Assembly (NCBI GenBank): GCA_964363305.1
Contig: CAYIHX010000014.1
Location: 1-64,000 of the forward strand
Reading direction: 5' to 3'
DNA length: 64,000 nt
Source of the DNA: CAYIHX01 sp964363305
Lineage (GTDB): Bacteria > Bdellovibrionota > UBA1018
Shown here piece after piece: positions 36,013-43,942 of the stretch. Made by a program: the position numbers and the translations under genes. The notes under the pieces are model-generated. The model was given only the letters and a program-made list of their open reading frames with translations, was not told the origin of the DNA and made no database searches. Position 1 is the first letter of the stretch. Every line of letters begins with the position of its first letter.

Positions 36013-36286
36013 AAATTTTCTTTCCGACTCTCCAAAATCCTGCGCCAATAATTCTGATTCTGTTTCTTCGTCTCGTAAATCTAACCGTAGCCACTCTGTT
36101 CCCGATTCTACCAACACAGAATAGCCGCTCTTCGGAGGCGCTGTGTTTTTCGTCTATCGCGATCAAGCGGTGCGGGTCCAGGAAGGCGAGAACGGCAGTA
36201 TAGAAGTCTAGACCATGTTTGCGAGTATTCTCCCGTTCCTTTTCTGCATCTCATTCGAATTTGCCGAAAATCACCGTTGGAGCCAT
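35996..36286 (-). pseudogene. BrnT-type toxin with a nonsense codon
   Basis: From the ATG at 36286 the frame reads MAPTVIFGKFE, then TGA at 36251-36253, then DAEKERENTRKHGLDFYTAVLAF and the rest of a BrnT-family RNase to a TAA at 35996. BrnT proteins have tryptophan at the stop position (FEWD), so a single G-to-A change would explain it. Apart from that the frame is intact, so the mutation looks recent. Its antitoxin follows. Confidence 0.8.
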
Positions 36287-36307
36287 CTGTTATGGATATT
36301 GCCATAT

Positions 36308-36916
36308 TTATGTATAATTAGCCATACTATAATATGGCCTAATTCTGCCAATCGGTATGATATCGGGACCAGTTCTGCTTGCTCGAAAAGATTGCAGATA
36401 TTGGTATTCGGCAATCGAGAAACCGGACGTGACGGTGAGAATCGAATAGCATCGAATGGGAATGCCGCCGATTTTCAGGGTTGATTCAGGCTTCGAGGAG
36501 ACGAAGCCGGCTTTCTGGTAAAAAGCGAGAGCTGTCGCGGACGAATCAAGTCGAACTTCCGTTGCCTTCGCCAATCGGAGCTCTGTAAACATCTGGTCCA
36601 GAATACTGCGCCCGAGTGATTTTTTTGAAGCCTTTCGGGTGAGGTAGAGGCCGCAGATGTATCCCTGCTTCGATCCGTCAATTTCTCCATTTTGAAGCAC
36701 GACCCAGACCAAATCATTTCGAATTGCGGCAATCCGTTGTTCTTCCATGTAGGGCTGGCTGCTCCATGCCGCGATTTCTTCAGCTGAGTCGTCTTTGGAA
36801 CAGAGCTCTTGAATAGAGCGCATATGAGCGAGATGGATGCCTTTGGCATCGTTTTCGGCTGCACGTTTTAAATGGAATGTATGGTCGGAAGTATTGAGCA
36901 AGGATTGGGTCATCAT
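36308..36916 (-). CDS. GNAT-family acetyltransferase
   Basis: A 202-residue protein. LTRKASKKSLGRSILDQMF is the acetyl-CoA-binding loop and helix (a weak Q/RxxGxG), VRLDSSATALAFYQKAGFV is the usual GNAT C-terminal signature. The strand before the loop (NGEIDGSKQGYICGLYL) seems a few residues short, and about 40 residues after the fold look unrelated, so the end may be altered. Overlaps the nucleotidyltransferase gene by 4 bases. Confidence 0.72.
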   Translation of the reverse strand: MMTQSLLNTSDHTFHLKRAAENDAKGIHLAHMRSIQELCSKDDSAEEIAAWSSQPYMEEQRIAAIRNDLVWVVLQNGEIDGSKQGYICGLYLTRKASKKSLGRSILDQMFTELRLAKATEVRLDSSATALAFYQKAGFVSSKPESTLKIGGIPIRCYSILTVTSGFSIAEYQYLQSFRASRTGPDIIPIGRIRPYYSMANYT

Positions 36917-37467
36917 TCTATGCGTGCGCTCCGTAATTTTTTTTCAAAATCATCGAACGCCTCGGGAGCGCCTTCGGAAGCACACCATGATCGCACTTTT
37001 TTTCGATTGAACGGGTGTTTACGAGCGACAAGGACAGCTTGATCGAGGCAGTCCATGGCCTTGAAGTGAATGTATGAGGCGAGTCGGTCTCGGATGCAAT
37101 CCGTGGGGGAATAGATTTTGATGAGGGTTCCCTCAAAATCGATGGTGGCGGGTACAATTTTGTGATCTTCCCCAATTCCTGGCGGTCCTGAAGCAAACTC
37201 TACAATGAGATGTTTGCACTGCGGATGGCTGTAGTGACGGCCTTCGCGTACTTCAAAGCCAATGGCCAGCATGGCTTGAGGCAGCTTTTCGTTGAGATAG
37301 CTCAGCTGGACGAAATCGAGATCGCCCGATCGATACGCACCGTCGGTGTAGATCGCGACAACGGCACCACCGACGAGAATTGTGTCGATGCCGCTTCTTG
37401 CCAAGTGGGTTGCTACGTATTTCCAAAGTTGTTCCTCGGTGCATTTGGCCCAATCGGGTTCTCTCAC
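36913..37467 (-). CDS. Nucleotidyltransferase-fold protein
   Basis: A 184-residue protein starting at GTG, overlapping the upstream regulator as GTGA. ILVGGAVVAIY and RSGDLDFVQLS form the GG...DxD pattern of nucleotidyltransferase-fold proteins; the C-terminal part (DRLASYIHFKAMDCLDQAVLVARKHP) is the helical tail of the family. With a winged-helix partner it resembles AbiE-like and other NTase-based TA or regulatory pairs. Which of these, if any, is unknown. Confidence 0.7.
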   Translation of the reverse strand: MREPDWAKCTEEQLWKYVATHLARSGIDTILVGGAVVAIYTDGAYRSGDLDFVQLSYLNEKLPQAMLAIGFEVREGRHYSHPQCKHLIVEFASGPPGIGEDHKIVPATIDFEGTLIKIYSPTDCIRDRLASYIHFKAMDCLDQAVLVARKHPFNRKKVRSWCASEGAPEAFDDFEKKLRSARIE

Positions 37468-37796
37468 AGTACGGGCTTTCCTTTCCTGCGGGGCCGTCGC
37501 CTGGTGGCAAAAATGAGTTCCCGCTCCTTGAGTGGAATAGATTCGTAAGCAACCCTGAGGAGCTCTCGAATGGGTGCAGTCAGAACAGATTTTGGGTTGA
37601 AGAAGTAGGAACGGCTCCGCCCAACTTCTTTTGAGGCCAGAAGTCCTGCGCGCTCGAAGCGATCGAGCTGCCCGATGATCGGATTGAGGGCAACGCCATA
37701 GTCTTTGGCGATAGCCGACGCATGAACCTCTCCATAGTGAAAGATATGGAGGAGGACCTTCTCTGCGGTCTTGTTTCCGAATATCCCTTCGAGCAC
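37464..37796 (-). CDS. Winged-helix regulator paired with nucleotidyltransferase
   Basis: A 110-residue protein with an ArsR/MarR-like winged helix: TAEKVLLHIFHYGEVHASAIAKDYG, LNPIIGQLDRFERAGLLASKEVG, wing RSYFFNPKS. It is the first gene of the pair and overlaps the nucleotidyltransferase by 4 bases. A regulatory or antitoxin-like role is inferred from the arrangement. Confidence 0.75.
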   Translation of the reverse strand: MLEGIFGNKTAEKVLLHIFHYGEVHASAIAKDYGVALNPIIGQLDRFERAGLLASKEVGRSRSYFFNPKSVLTAPIRELLRVAYESIPLKERELIFATRRRPRRKGKPVL

Positions 37797-37820
37797 GAAT
37801 TCCAGTATCTACCAAATCAT

Positions 37821-37977
37821 GGTTTATATCAACCAAGATTTGGAAGTGGAGGTGACGGCGCCACCACAGAGATTTCGCCTACTTACGGCGTATTTCTTCA
37901 AGCTGTAGGAAAGGTGCGGGAGTGGGCAAGGGGATTCTTGTTTGGTTGTTTAGAAAACGCTGGGGAAATGCGGGGAA
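37821..37977 (+). repeat. Direct repeat, copy B
   Basis: Second copy of the repeat at 34791-34949 (AGGTGACGGCGCCA at 37850). It lies between the winged-helix gene and the YhaV-like gene, which ends 5 bases after it. Homologous recombination between the copies would remove the 2.9-kb segment as a circle. Confidence 0.8.
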
Positions 37978-37981
37978 AGAC

Positions 37982-38734
37982 TCAAGGCCTTTTCGTTTGT
38001 TGCTTTTGGGGCGGCCTCATCCAGAATTCGATATCGTCGATGGTATCTTCGCGCTGAAACCTGAACCGCTCAAGCAGGTGGCGGCTTTTCTCGTAGTGGC
38101 TTTCGGTATTGAGGAGTTCAAATGTGAACTCGACCTGATTCGCATCCCCTTCTCGGCAAATGCGGTCGAGGAGCGCCGTAGCTAGACCTTCGTTTTCTAC
38201 TGAGACCGTAATGTGTTGAAGGAGGAAGCTTTTGTGGGCCAAGCGGTTGAGTGTGAGATAGCTATCAGCCCGTCGCTCGTAAATTTCTCCCGCGCTTGCG
38301 AATTTCCGCCAGTACGAGGCATACACGAACTCTTGATCCCAGTGGTCGCACTTGAATCCCTCATTGAGACGCTCTTGTTCGTCGGGCGAGTAAATGTCGA
38401 TTTCGTTTTTGGCGATTCGATCTCTGAAGACCTTGTAAGCGTCGTCGCTCTGGCCGGCTCGGTGAATGGAGTTTTCGTCGTTGATCCAGGAGAAGAACAC
38501 AATGTCGGGTTGAATCAATTTGAAAAAGAGGCGATATTGCTGGAGAACGTTGACGGCTTTATAGGCATTGGGCAGCGTTTTGTTGAAATCCATGCTGAGA
38601 GGATTCGATTCGACCTTCGCCATTGCGGTCAGAGCGTTAAAGTAACGCTGTCGTTCGGTGTCGTTTCCTGCTTTGAGGCGCCCTAATTCGGCTTTAAGCC
38701 AAGGGCCGATCTTACGCCGATAATGAGAGGGCAT
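37982..38734 (-). CDS. YhaV-like toxin domain fused to a GNAT-like domain
   Basis: About 250 residues from the ATG at 38734. Residues 1-110 resemble YhaV toxins: YRLFFKLIQPDIVFFSWINDENSIHRAG and SDDAYKVFRDRI. Residues 125-245 look like a GNAT fold (FLLQHITVSVENEGLATALL, then a C-terminal SRHLLERFRF). I do not know this fusion from memory. It overlaps an HTH gene by 23 bases, as TA partners do. Each domain assignment is by eye; the fusion is the main point of interest. Confidence 0.6.
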   Translation of the reverse strand: MPSHYRRKIGPWLKAELGRLKAGNDTERQRYFNALTAMAKVESNPLSMDFNKTLPNAYKAVNVLQQYRLFFKLIQPDIVFFSWINDENSIHRAGQSDDAYKVFRDRIAKNEIDIYSPDEQERLNEGFKCDHWDQEFVYASYWRKFASAGEIYERRADSYLTLNRLAHKSFLLQHITVSVENEGLATALLDRICREGDANQVEFTFELLNTESHYEKSRHLLERFRFQREDTIDDIEFWMRPPQKQQTKRP

Positions 38735-39110
38735 CGCGCATATCCGGCATGTTGGAGACCCAGCGAGTGCGGTATTCCTGATTGGCCATCTCCGCAATTT
38801 GCAGCAGCACCTCGATAGGGTATTTTTCTTGCTGGAGTGCTGACACGACGGAGTCGCGACGGCCGGACTCATCTTCGAACACTTGTCGCTGGAGGATCTC
38901 AAGAAGAGCCTCGGAAGGAAGTGGCCCCAGGTCTCGGACGACTTGGAACAGGGCACCGAGGCGGTTCCTGGTTCGGGGCGTGAGGTCCGAAACGAGTTGT
39001 TCCTTCACGTTGGAGAGCGTGTGCGGGTCGAGCCCAGCAAGGCGCGCCACCTTGTACTGAGGATAGTTCAGGGTTTTGGTCAGCTTATTGATGAGTTCAT
39101 CAGCGCGCAT
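38712..39110 (-). CDS. Helix-turn-helix protein, possible antitoxin
   Basis: A 132-residue protein with an N-terminal XRE-like helix-turn-helix (NYPQYKVARLAGLDPHTLSNVKEQL) and a helical C-terminal half. It precedes and overlaps the YhaV-like/GNAT fusion. An inverted repeat at 39208-39230, upstream, could be its operator. Antitoxin role is inferred. Confidence 0.7.
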   Translation of the reverse strand: MRADELINKLTKTLNYPQYKVARLAGLDPHTLSNVKEQLVSDLTPRTRNRLGALFQVVRDLGPLPSEALLEILQRQVFEDESGRRDSVVSALQQEKYPIEVLLQIAEMANQEYRTRWVSNMPDMRDALSLSA

Positions 39111-39207
39111 AAATCCACTCCTGAGGTTAATATTAGCATGAAATTATCGATTCTGTGCGAAAAATTTAGGCAAAACGAATTCAGCCTGGTGGATAGTAAA
39201 ATCCATA

Positions 39208-39230
39208 GAGTAAACTAATGTGATTTACTC
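39208..39230. promoter_or_regulatory. Inverted repeat upstream of the HTH/YhaV-like operon
   Basis: GAGTAAA (39208-39214), 9 bases, TTTACTC (39224-39230): a perfect 7-bp inverted repeat about 100 bases before the HTH gene start, in an A/T-rich promoter-like stretch. A site for autorepression is a reasonable guess. Confidence 0.35.
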
Positions 39231-39330
39231 CTCAAAAATTAGACTAGGTGGGCATCTTCCTCAAGGGTCCGAGCTTGGAGCCTAACAATCCCTTCGGCGC
39301 TTCTGCGTTCCGAAGAGCCCTCGTTCTGAA

Positions 39331-39451
39331 TTTCGATTTTCGCAACAAATGTTGCGGTAACTTCCATTTTTTAAACCCGCCGAGTTGGGCAATCTCTCTG
39401 AATCAATTGCACGCCTTGAATTTATCTCGGCGTAACTCGGAGGTGAATCCT
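39331..39451 (+). repeat. Duplicated leader, copy 1
   Basis: About 120 bases before the exported protein at 39452 resemble the 120 bases before the exported protein at 40492, with matching blocks TTTCG, AACAAATG, GGGCAAT, TTGAATTT and CTC.GCG in the same order. A perfect hairpin CGCAAC-AAAT-GTTGCG lies in this copy. The shared leader suggests common regulation or a gene duplication. Confidence 0.6.
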
Positions 39452-40039
39452 ATGCGTTGTCGATTTCTCAGTTTCTCAGGTCTTTGGCTTCTCGGTCTTG
39501 CTGCACTTTGGAGTTCCCAAGGTTTCGGAGCCACGCTATCGGAATGCTACGCCACGATTCATTCAAGCGGAAACCCCAAGACGCAGCTTGATCAAGTGTG
39601 TTTGTCTGATAGCGGCGAGGTATCTCTCTATGGACCCAACGGCTTCCGCTATGATTTTCATGTCGATGCTGAATTCCAGCCGAGTAAATACCGTTGCAAT
39701 GTAAGTCGCCATACCGGAGACACGCATTGCGGTTATTCGCACCCTTCGATTCGGCTTTCCGGAGGTGACGAATACGCGTCAATCGACGCAGATATCGAAA
39801 CTCCTCTCAGCAGCCAGGAAATACACGGCTCATCATTTATTTGGCTCAACACCGATCGTTATGTCTTCGACCCGTTTCGTCCGATCCAGCGGCGAGACGC
39901 GTCGGCCTCGTATCACGTGCGGGCAGATTCTTCTGGTTATACCCGATGCGATCCACGCACCACGAGTCAATGTCGCCCGTGCACATGCTCTGAGGTTGGT
40001 TCGCGCGCTTGTTCGAGCTGGCCAGCGCACTGCAAATAA
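39452..40039 (+). CDS. Exported cysteine-rich protein
   Basis: About 195 residues from the ATG at 39452, which has GGAGG 7 bases upstream. Signal peptide ending at FGA. Cysteines at SECYA, DQVCLS, YRCNVS, THCGYS and a cluster at the C-terminus (QCRPCTCSEVGSRACSS). The C-terminal 35 residues run into a fragment of an unrelated dehydrogenase gene in another frame, so the end may be a fusion produced by a deletion. Confidence 0.65.
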   Translation: MRCRFLSFSGLWLLGLAALWSSQGFGATLSECYATIHSSGNPKTQLDQVCLSDSGEVSLYGPNGFRYDFHVDAEFQPSKYRCNVSRHTGDTHCGYSHPSIRLSGGDEYASIDADIETPLSSQEIHGSSFIWLNTDRYVFDPFRPIQRRDASASYHVRADSSGYTRCDPRTTSQCRPCTCSEVGSRACSSWPAHCK

Positions 40040-40326
40040 CCGGAATGCCGGTATCGTCAGGACTTCGCGCGGGGCTGATCATGCTTGCTAAGTCTTTAAG
40101 TGATGAAGTGGCGCGGGATGGCGTCACTGTCAACGCGATTCTTCCCGGTTACACTACGACCGAGGAGACGCATCCCAGTCAGAGCCTGTTGGATAAAATC
40201 CCCGCAGGTCGATTCGCAGAGCCTTCTGATCAAGGCGCTCTTGCAGCGTTCCTTTCGTCGGAACAAGCCCACTACATCACAGGTCAGGCGATTGCCTGCG
40301 ACGGCGGATTTCTCCGAGGCGCTTAG
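40009..40326 (+). pseudogene. 3' fragment of a short-chain dehydrogenase
   Basis: A frame of 105 codons starting at TTG gives SGLRAGLIMLAKSLSDEVARDG, VTVNAILPG and ITGQAIACDGGF, the C-terminal half of an SDR enzyme. The Rossmann half and the catalytic serine are missing, and it overlaps the end of the exported protein gene. I call it a truncated remnant. Confidence 0.75.
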
Positions 40327-40371
40327 TTAGAATCCTGAAATGAAACCATCAATACCATTGTGCGTCATTTA

Positions 40372-40491
40372 TTTCGTTTTTAGAAACAAATGGTGATGTA
40401 ATGTTCATTTTATCATTTCGATGAGTGGGGCAATGCCTGGATCAACAACACGCGCTTTGAATTTCTCTCAGCGAAAACCAGGAGATATATC
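40372..40491 (+). repeat. Duplicated leader, copy 2
   Basis: Counterpart of 39331-39451, ending at the start of the next exported protein with AGGAG 8 bases before the ATG. A weaker third version precedes the exported protein at 41439 (CATTGCGATGAGT...). Confidence 0.6.
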
Positions 40492-40878
40492 ATGACAAAT
40501 ACTTCAAAATGGGCTGCTGTAATGATCGGACTGAATATCGTGATCGGAGCCGCTAGCGTCACCGCTCACGCCGCTGACCTGCTCTGTACCGCACGCTACG
40601 GTGGGCAAGAAACGCTCGAAATCAAACACCAACGTGTGAGTTGGTTCAGGTACACCGCTGGTCCAGAGGATCGAAACGCAAAGTTCGTATTCAGAGGCAG
40701 GTTGGTGCAGATCGAGAACACGCAATGGATAGATGAAGAGACTTGGGCTCTGAACCCGAATGCGACGGTAGTTCTCACTCATCATATCCAGCCTCAAATT
40801 GGACCGAGTGACACCACCGCCGATCTAGATTTCCGGGATCGTAGAATTGAGTTCAACTGCAAGCAGGAGTCACCATGA
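40492..40878 (+). CDS. Small exported protein
   Basis: A 128-residue protein with a signal peptide ending at AHAA and one disulfide-capable pair (LLCTAR near the start of the mature part, EFNCKQ at the end). Predominantly beta. No family recognised. Start codon preceded by AGGAG. Overlaps the next small gene as ATGA. Confidence 0.72.
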   Translation: MTNTSKWAAVMIGLNIVIGAASVTAHAADLLCTARYGGQETLEIKHQRVSWFRYTAGPEDRNAKFVFRGRLVQIENTQWIDEETWALNPNATVVLTHHIQPQIGPSDTTADLDFRDRRIEFNCKQESP

Positions 40879-41075
40879 ATCGCCCCACTCGGTCTGTGGC
40901 AAGACAAGCTCCTTTCGGAGTAGTCGCTCCGCAGATGCTGGGACAGCAGTTCGCGATGCCAGCGATGGCTGGAGCAAGTCCCTGCTATATCTGGGGCCAC
41001 CATTGCGAGCAAGACTGTCGAGACCATCCCGCGACCTGCGACCAGAGTCCTTGGCACGCTGAGGAGGGTGTGTGA
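40875..41075 (+). CDS. Short peptide with C-terminal cysteines
   Basis: A 66-residue protein without signal peptide, proline/alanine-rich in the first half, with four cysteines in the last 30 residues (SPCYIWGHHCEQDCRDHPATC). Coupled by 4-base overlaps to the exported protein before it and to an HTH gene after it. It might be a metal-binding peptide or a modified-peptide precursor; neither is shown. The overlaps on both sides support translation. Confidence 0.5.
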   Translation: MNRPTRSVARQAPFGVVAPQMLGQQFAMPAMAGASPCYIWGHHCEQDCRDHPATCDQSPWHAEEGV

Positions 41076-41338
41076 CTCTCGGTGCTAGGTTGCGCCAGTT
41101 CAGGCTGCAGCGTCGGATGACCATGAAAGAGACTGCGGCATCTATAGGCGTTTCGCTATCCACCTACCGGGATTGGGAGTATGGCCGCAAGGTCCCCGGC
41201 GATCACTTAGCGGGGATCGCAATGGCACTGAAGGTCGGTGTTGCGGATCTCATGGCCGAACAGTCTCAGGCGCGTCAAGGAGTCTCTCAAGCGATTCGAC
41301 TGCTCGAGAAGGCACTGAATCTTTTGCGAACCGGGTAA
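41072..41338 (+). CDS. XRE-family regulator
   Basis: An 88-residue protein starting at GTG (GTGA overlap with the previous stop). RLRQFRLQRRMTMKETAASIG, VSLSTYRDWEYGRKVP is a standard XRE helix-turn-helix; the C-terminal part (QGVSQAIRLLEKALNLL) is an amphipathic helix for dimerisation. It probably regulates its own three-gene operon. Confidence 0.8.
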   Translation: MTLGARLRQFRLQRRMTMKETAASIGVSLSTYRDWEYGRKVPGDHLAGIAMALKVGVADLMAEQSQARQGVSQAIRLLEKALNLLRTG

Positions 41339-41438
41339 GAAAAAGCGACATCCCGTTCGCTGAAGTCGGGATACCGCCATTGCATTGCGATGAGTCAATT
41401 CATCGAGTATCACGTGCGTTATTCTTTGGGGAGGAATC

Positions 41439-41837
41439 ATGAAATCACAAGTCACTCGTATTTTGGCGTATGTCTGTTTCACTATTGCAAGCAGCGGAAT
41501 CTCCCACGCTACGGAGACCGGCAATCTGATTCAGGACCATGTCTTAGGTCGGAATTTCTGCTCGCTCGACGGAGGACGCGTAGTCGGGTGGGGTTTTGGA
41601 ACAGACGGAGTTGCCTACCCCATCGACAGCCTCGCGGGTATGCCTAGCCCGTGGCAATACTATCAAATCGCGTATCTACGCCCGGCCGATCGGTTTAACG
41701 TGCTTTTGTTTGATAGGCATACCGATCTCCCCATCCGCACGATCGCACGATTCGTCTATGACGCCAACGAAGACGCCCTGCGGGTGCGGGCAGAGCGGTC
41801 GGGCGTGAAAGTCCTCCGGCCGGAGAACTGTAAATAG
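41439..41837 (+). CDS. Small exported protein
   Basis: A 132-residue protein with a signal peptide ending near SHAT and GGAGG before the ATG. One cysteine near the start (RNFCSLD) and one at the C-terminus (ENCK), as in the 40492 protein, suggest a terminal disulfide. No family recognised. Confidence 0.7.
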   Translation: MKSQVTRILAYVCFTIASSGISHATETGNLIQDHVLGRNFCSLDGGRVVGWGFGTDGVAYPIDSLAGMPSPWQYYQIAYLRPADRFNVLLFDRHTDLPIRTIARFVYDANEDALRVRAERSGVKVLRPENCK

Positions 41838-41950
41838 TAATCCAGAGAGAGTCGAACGCCCAGCGCGCGAGATCGGAGTCGAGGTTTTCGAGGCCGCTGC
41901 CCTCTATGATCCCGAGCAAACATTTGCGATAGCGGCTTCCTTCGCGGCTT

Positions 41951-42814
41951 TTAGAAAAGCTGATTGATCCACCCGATGTCCTTGGGGCTCCGTGCAACGA
42001 GCTTGATCTTTTGTACGCAAGAGTACGGACAGCCCGTCACTTTGATCGGCAGTACGCCGAGTTGGGCAGCGTAATAGTCGGGCAGATAGGCCAGCGCCTT
42101 GCCGGTTGAAACGAGGCGACCGAGAAGCCCAAGATTCGTCGTGAGATAGGCAACCTTACGCGTGAACTGATCGTCCCGCCACCCATCGAGCGATTGCTTG
42201 ATGCCGACGCGGCCCAGAATCGGGTGGCTTGGGCTTACAAACGGATGCTTGAGCACGTCTTCGACCGGAACAGCTCTTTTTTGTTTGGCAGCAGTGTAGA
42301 GCGGATGACCTGGGCCTGCGACGGTCACGAACTTGGCTTCGGCCATCGTTTTTGCAGTTAACCCCGAGGGTACGTCGCCAGTCACAAGCGCCAGATGCGC
42401 CTCGCCGCTCGCAATTTTTTCGGTTGCGGCGTCATCATCGCAGGATTGGAACTCGAACGTAGCGCCAGGATGGCGTTTGATTAAATTCTCGGACAACTCC
42501 ATGCCCACTTTTGCGAGCAGGACCTCCGGTCCGGCAATCACGACCTGAATCTGTCCGTGGTGGCCTGCGATCTCGATGCGAGCCGACTCTTCGAGTTGTA
42601 CGATTTGTGAAGCTCGCAATTTGAGAAGCACGCCCTGGTCAGTGAGCCGGATGTTTCTTCCATCACGGGAGAATAGCTTGGTCTTGAGCTCGTCTTCGAT
42701 CCGAGTGATCGCCTTGCTCAGAGATCCGGGGGAAACAAGTAGTCTCTCCGACGCACGGTGAATGTTTTCGTGTTTTGCGACTTCCAGAAAATAGCGCAAC
42801 TCGAATATTTCCAT
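41951..42814 (-). CDS. LysR-family regulator
   Basis: A 287-residue LTTR: winged helix at residues 1-60 (LRYFLEVAKHENIHRASERL, LLVSPGSLSKAITRIEDEL), then a substrate-binding domain with the two-lobe pattern. Divergently transcribed from the old-yellow-enzyme gene with a 63-bp gap, the usual arrangement for a LysR regulator and its target. Confidence 0.92.
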   Translation of the reverse strand: MEIFELRYFLEVAKHENIHRASERLLVSPGSLSKAITRIEDELKTKLFSRDGRNIRLTDQGVLLKLRASQIVQLEESARIEIAGHHGQIQVVIAGPEVLLAKVGMELSENLIKRHPGATFEFQSCDDDAATEKIASGEAHLALVTGDVPSGLTAKTMAEAKFVTVAGPGHPLYTAAKQKRAVPVEDVLKHPFVSPSHPILGRVGIKQSLDGWRDDQFTRKVAYLTTNLGLLGRLVSTGKALAYLPDYYAAQLGVLPIKVTGCPYSCVQKIKLVARSPKDIGWINQLF

Positions 42815-42877
42815 TATCGAAACAAATAGTGCAACTATGTTTCTTTTTCAATGGTTATTTCTTGGTAAAACGGTCCC

Positions 42878-43930
42878 ATGACGACAAGCGGATTAAATCG
42901 TTTTTCAGAGCTGGGGTTTAGAAACGGGAAGAGTGTGGGAAATCGGGTGGTCGTACCGCCGATGGCATCTGAGACTGCGGACGAGCTGGGCTATGTGACT
43001 GCGAAGACGCTTTCGCACTACGAGCGATTAGCGAGGTCGGGTGCAGGCCTGGTGATGCTGGAATACACTTATATCGATCCAAGCGGCAGAAGCGAGCGCA
43101 ACCAGCTTGGAATTTACAGTGATGGGCAAATCGCTGATCTGGCTCGGATTGCCGACGCGATTCATCAGGCAGGCGGACTCGCGGGGATTCAGCTCACTCA
43201 CTCAGGAGGAAAGACTTCTCGAGATTTGACGGGTGGTGTGTTGATGGCGCCAAGCGCGATTGCGGTTCCAGTCAAGGATCGGGAGATGGAGCGTCCCGAT
43301 GGGATGTCGCTAGCCGAAATTCATCTGTGGAAGACTTCATTCGAGCTTGCTGTCGGGCGCGCTTCAGATGCGGGTTTTGACTTGGTGGAATTTCATGCAG
43401 CTCACGGATACGGGCTCAATCAATGGCTTTCGCCGATCACAAACCATCGGAGTGACAAATACGGCGGAACATCGGAAGGCAGGGCTCGCCTTCTGCTAGA
43501 AATAGTCGAAGCCGCGAGGTCGGCGCATCCTGAGCTGCTCTTCGCGGTTCGAATGCCGGGGCAGGATTTTCTCGAGGACGGATTGAGTCCCGGCGACGCT
43601 GTTTGGATCGCAAAAAAACTCGAGGCCGTCGGAGTTGATTTAATCGACGTGTCTTCTGGGATTGGAGGCTGGAGAAGACCTCGCGATCGCCGAGGTGAAG
43701 GGTATTTGGTTTCGGAGGCGAGCGCGATTCAGAGCGCCGTGGCCATCCCAGTGATCGGTGTTGGCGGCATCGAACGTGGCACTTTTATCGACGACGTAGT
43801 TGCATCTGGAGTGGTTTCGCTTACGGCCGTGGGACGTGCGATTTTGAGAGATCCCGAAGCGTGGCGGGAACAGAATATGGTTTTAGGCTTTCAAGTCCCG
43901 GTCGTTGTCTCGGGGCGAGTAGTAGTGTAA
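42878..43930 (+). CDS. Old yellow enzyme-type NADH:flavin oxidoreductase
   Basis: A 350-residue FMN enzyme. HAAHGYGLNQWLSPITNHRSD followed by KYGG is the family signature around residues 170-200; the N-terminal VVPPMAS and the C-terminal VGRAILRDP FMN site are also present. Members reduce activated alkenes, often in detoxification. Divergent LysR gene suggests induction by an electrophile (inference). Confidence 0.92.
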   Translation: MTTSGLNRFSELGFRNGKSVGNRVVVPPMASETADELGYVTAKTLSHYERLARSGAGLVMLEYTYIDPSGRSERNQLGIYSDGQIADLARIADAIHQAGGLAGIQLTHSGGKTSRDLTGGVLMAPSAIAVPVKDREMERPDGMSLAEIHLWKTSFELAVGRASDAGFDLVEFHAAHGYGLNQWLSPITNHRSDKYGGTSEGRARLLLEIVEAARSAHPELLFAVRMPGQDFLEDGLSPGDAVWIAKKLEAVGVDLIDVSSGIGGWRRPRDRRGEGYLVSEASAIQSAVAIPVIGVGGIERGTFIDDVVASGVVSLTAVGRAILRDPEAWREQNMVLGFQVPVVVSGRVVV

Positions 43931-43942
43931 TAACTAGCGCTC

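Noticed and set aside
34791..37977. Integron cassette array
   Set aside because: Cargo is suggestive, but the repeats lack clear RYYYAAC/GTTRRRY cores, there are only two, and no integron integrase is present.
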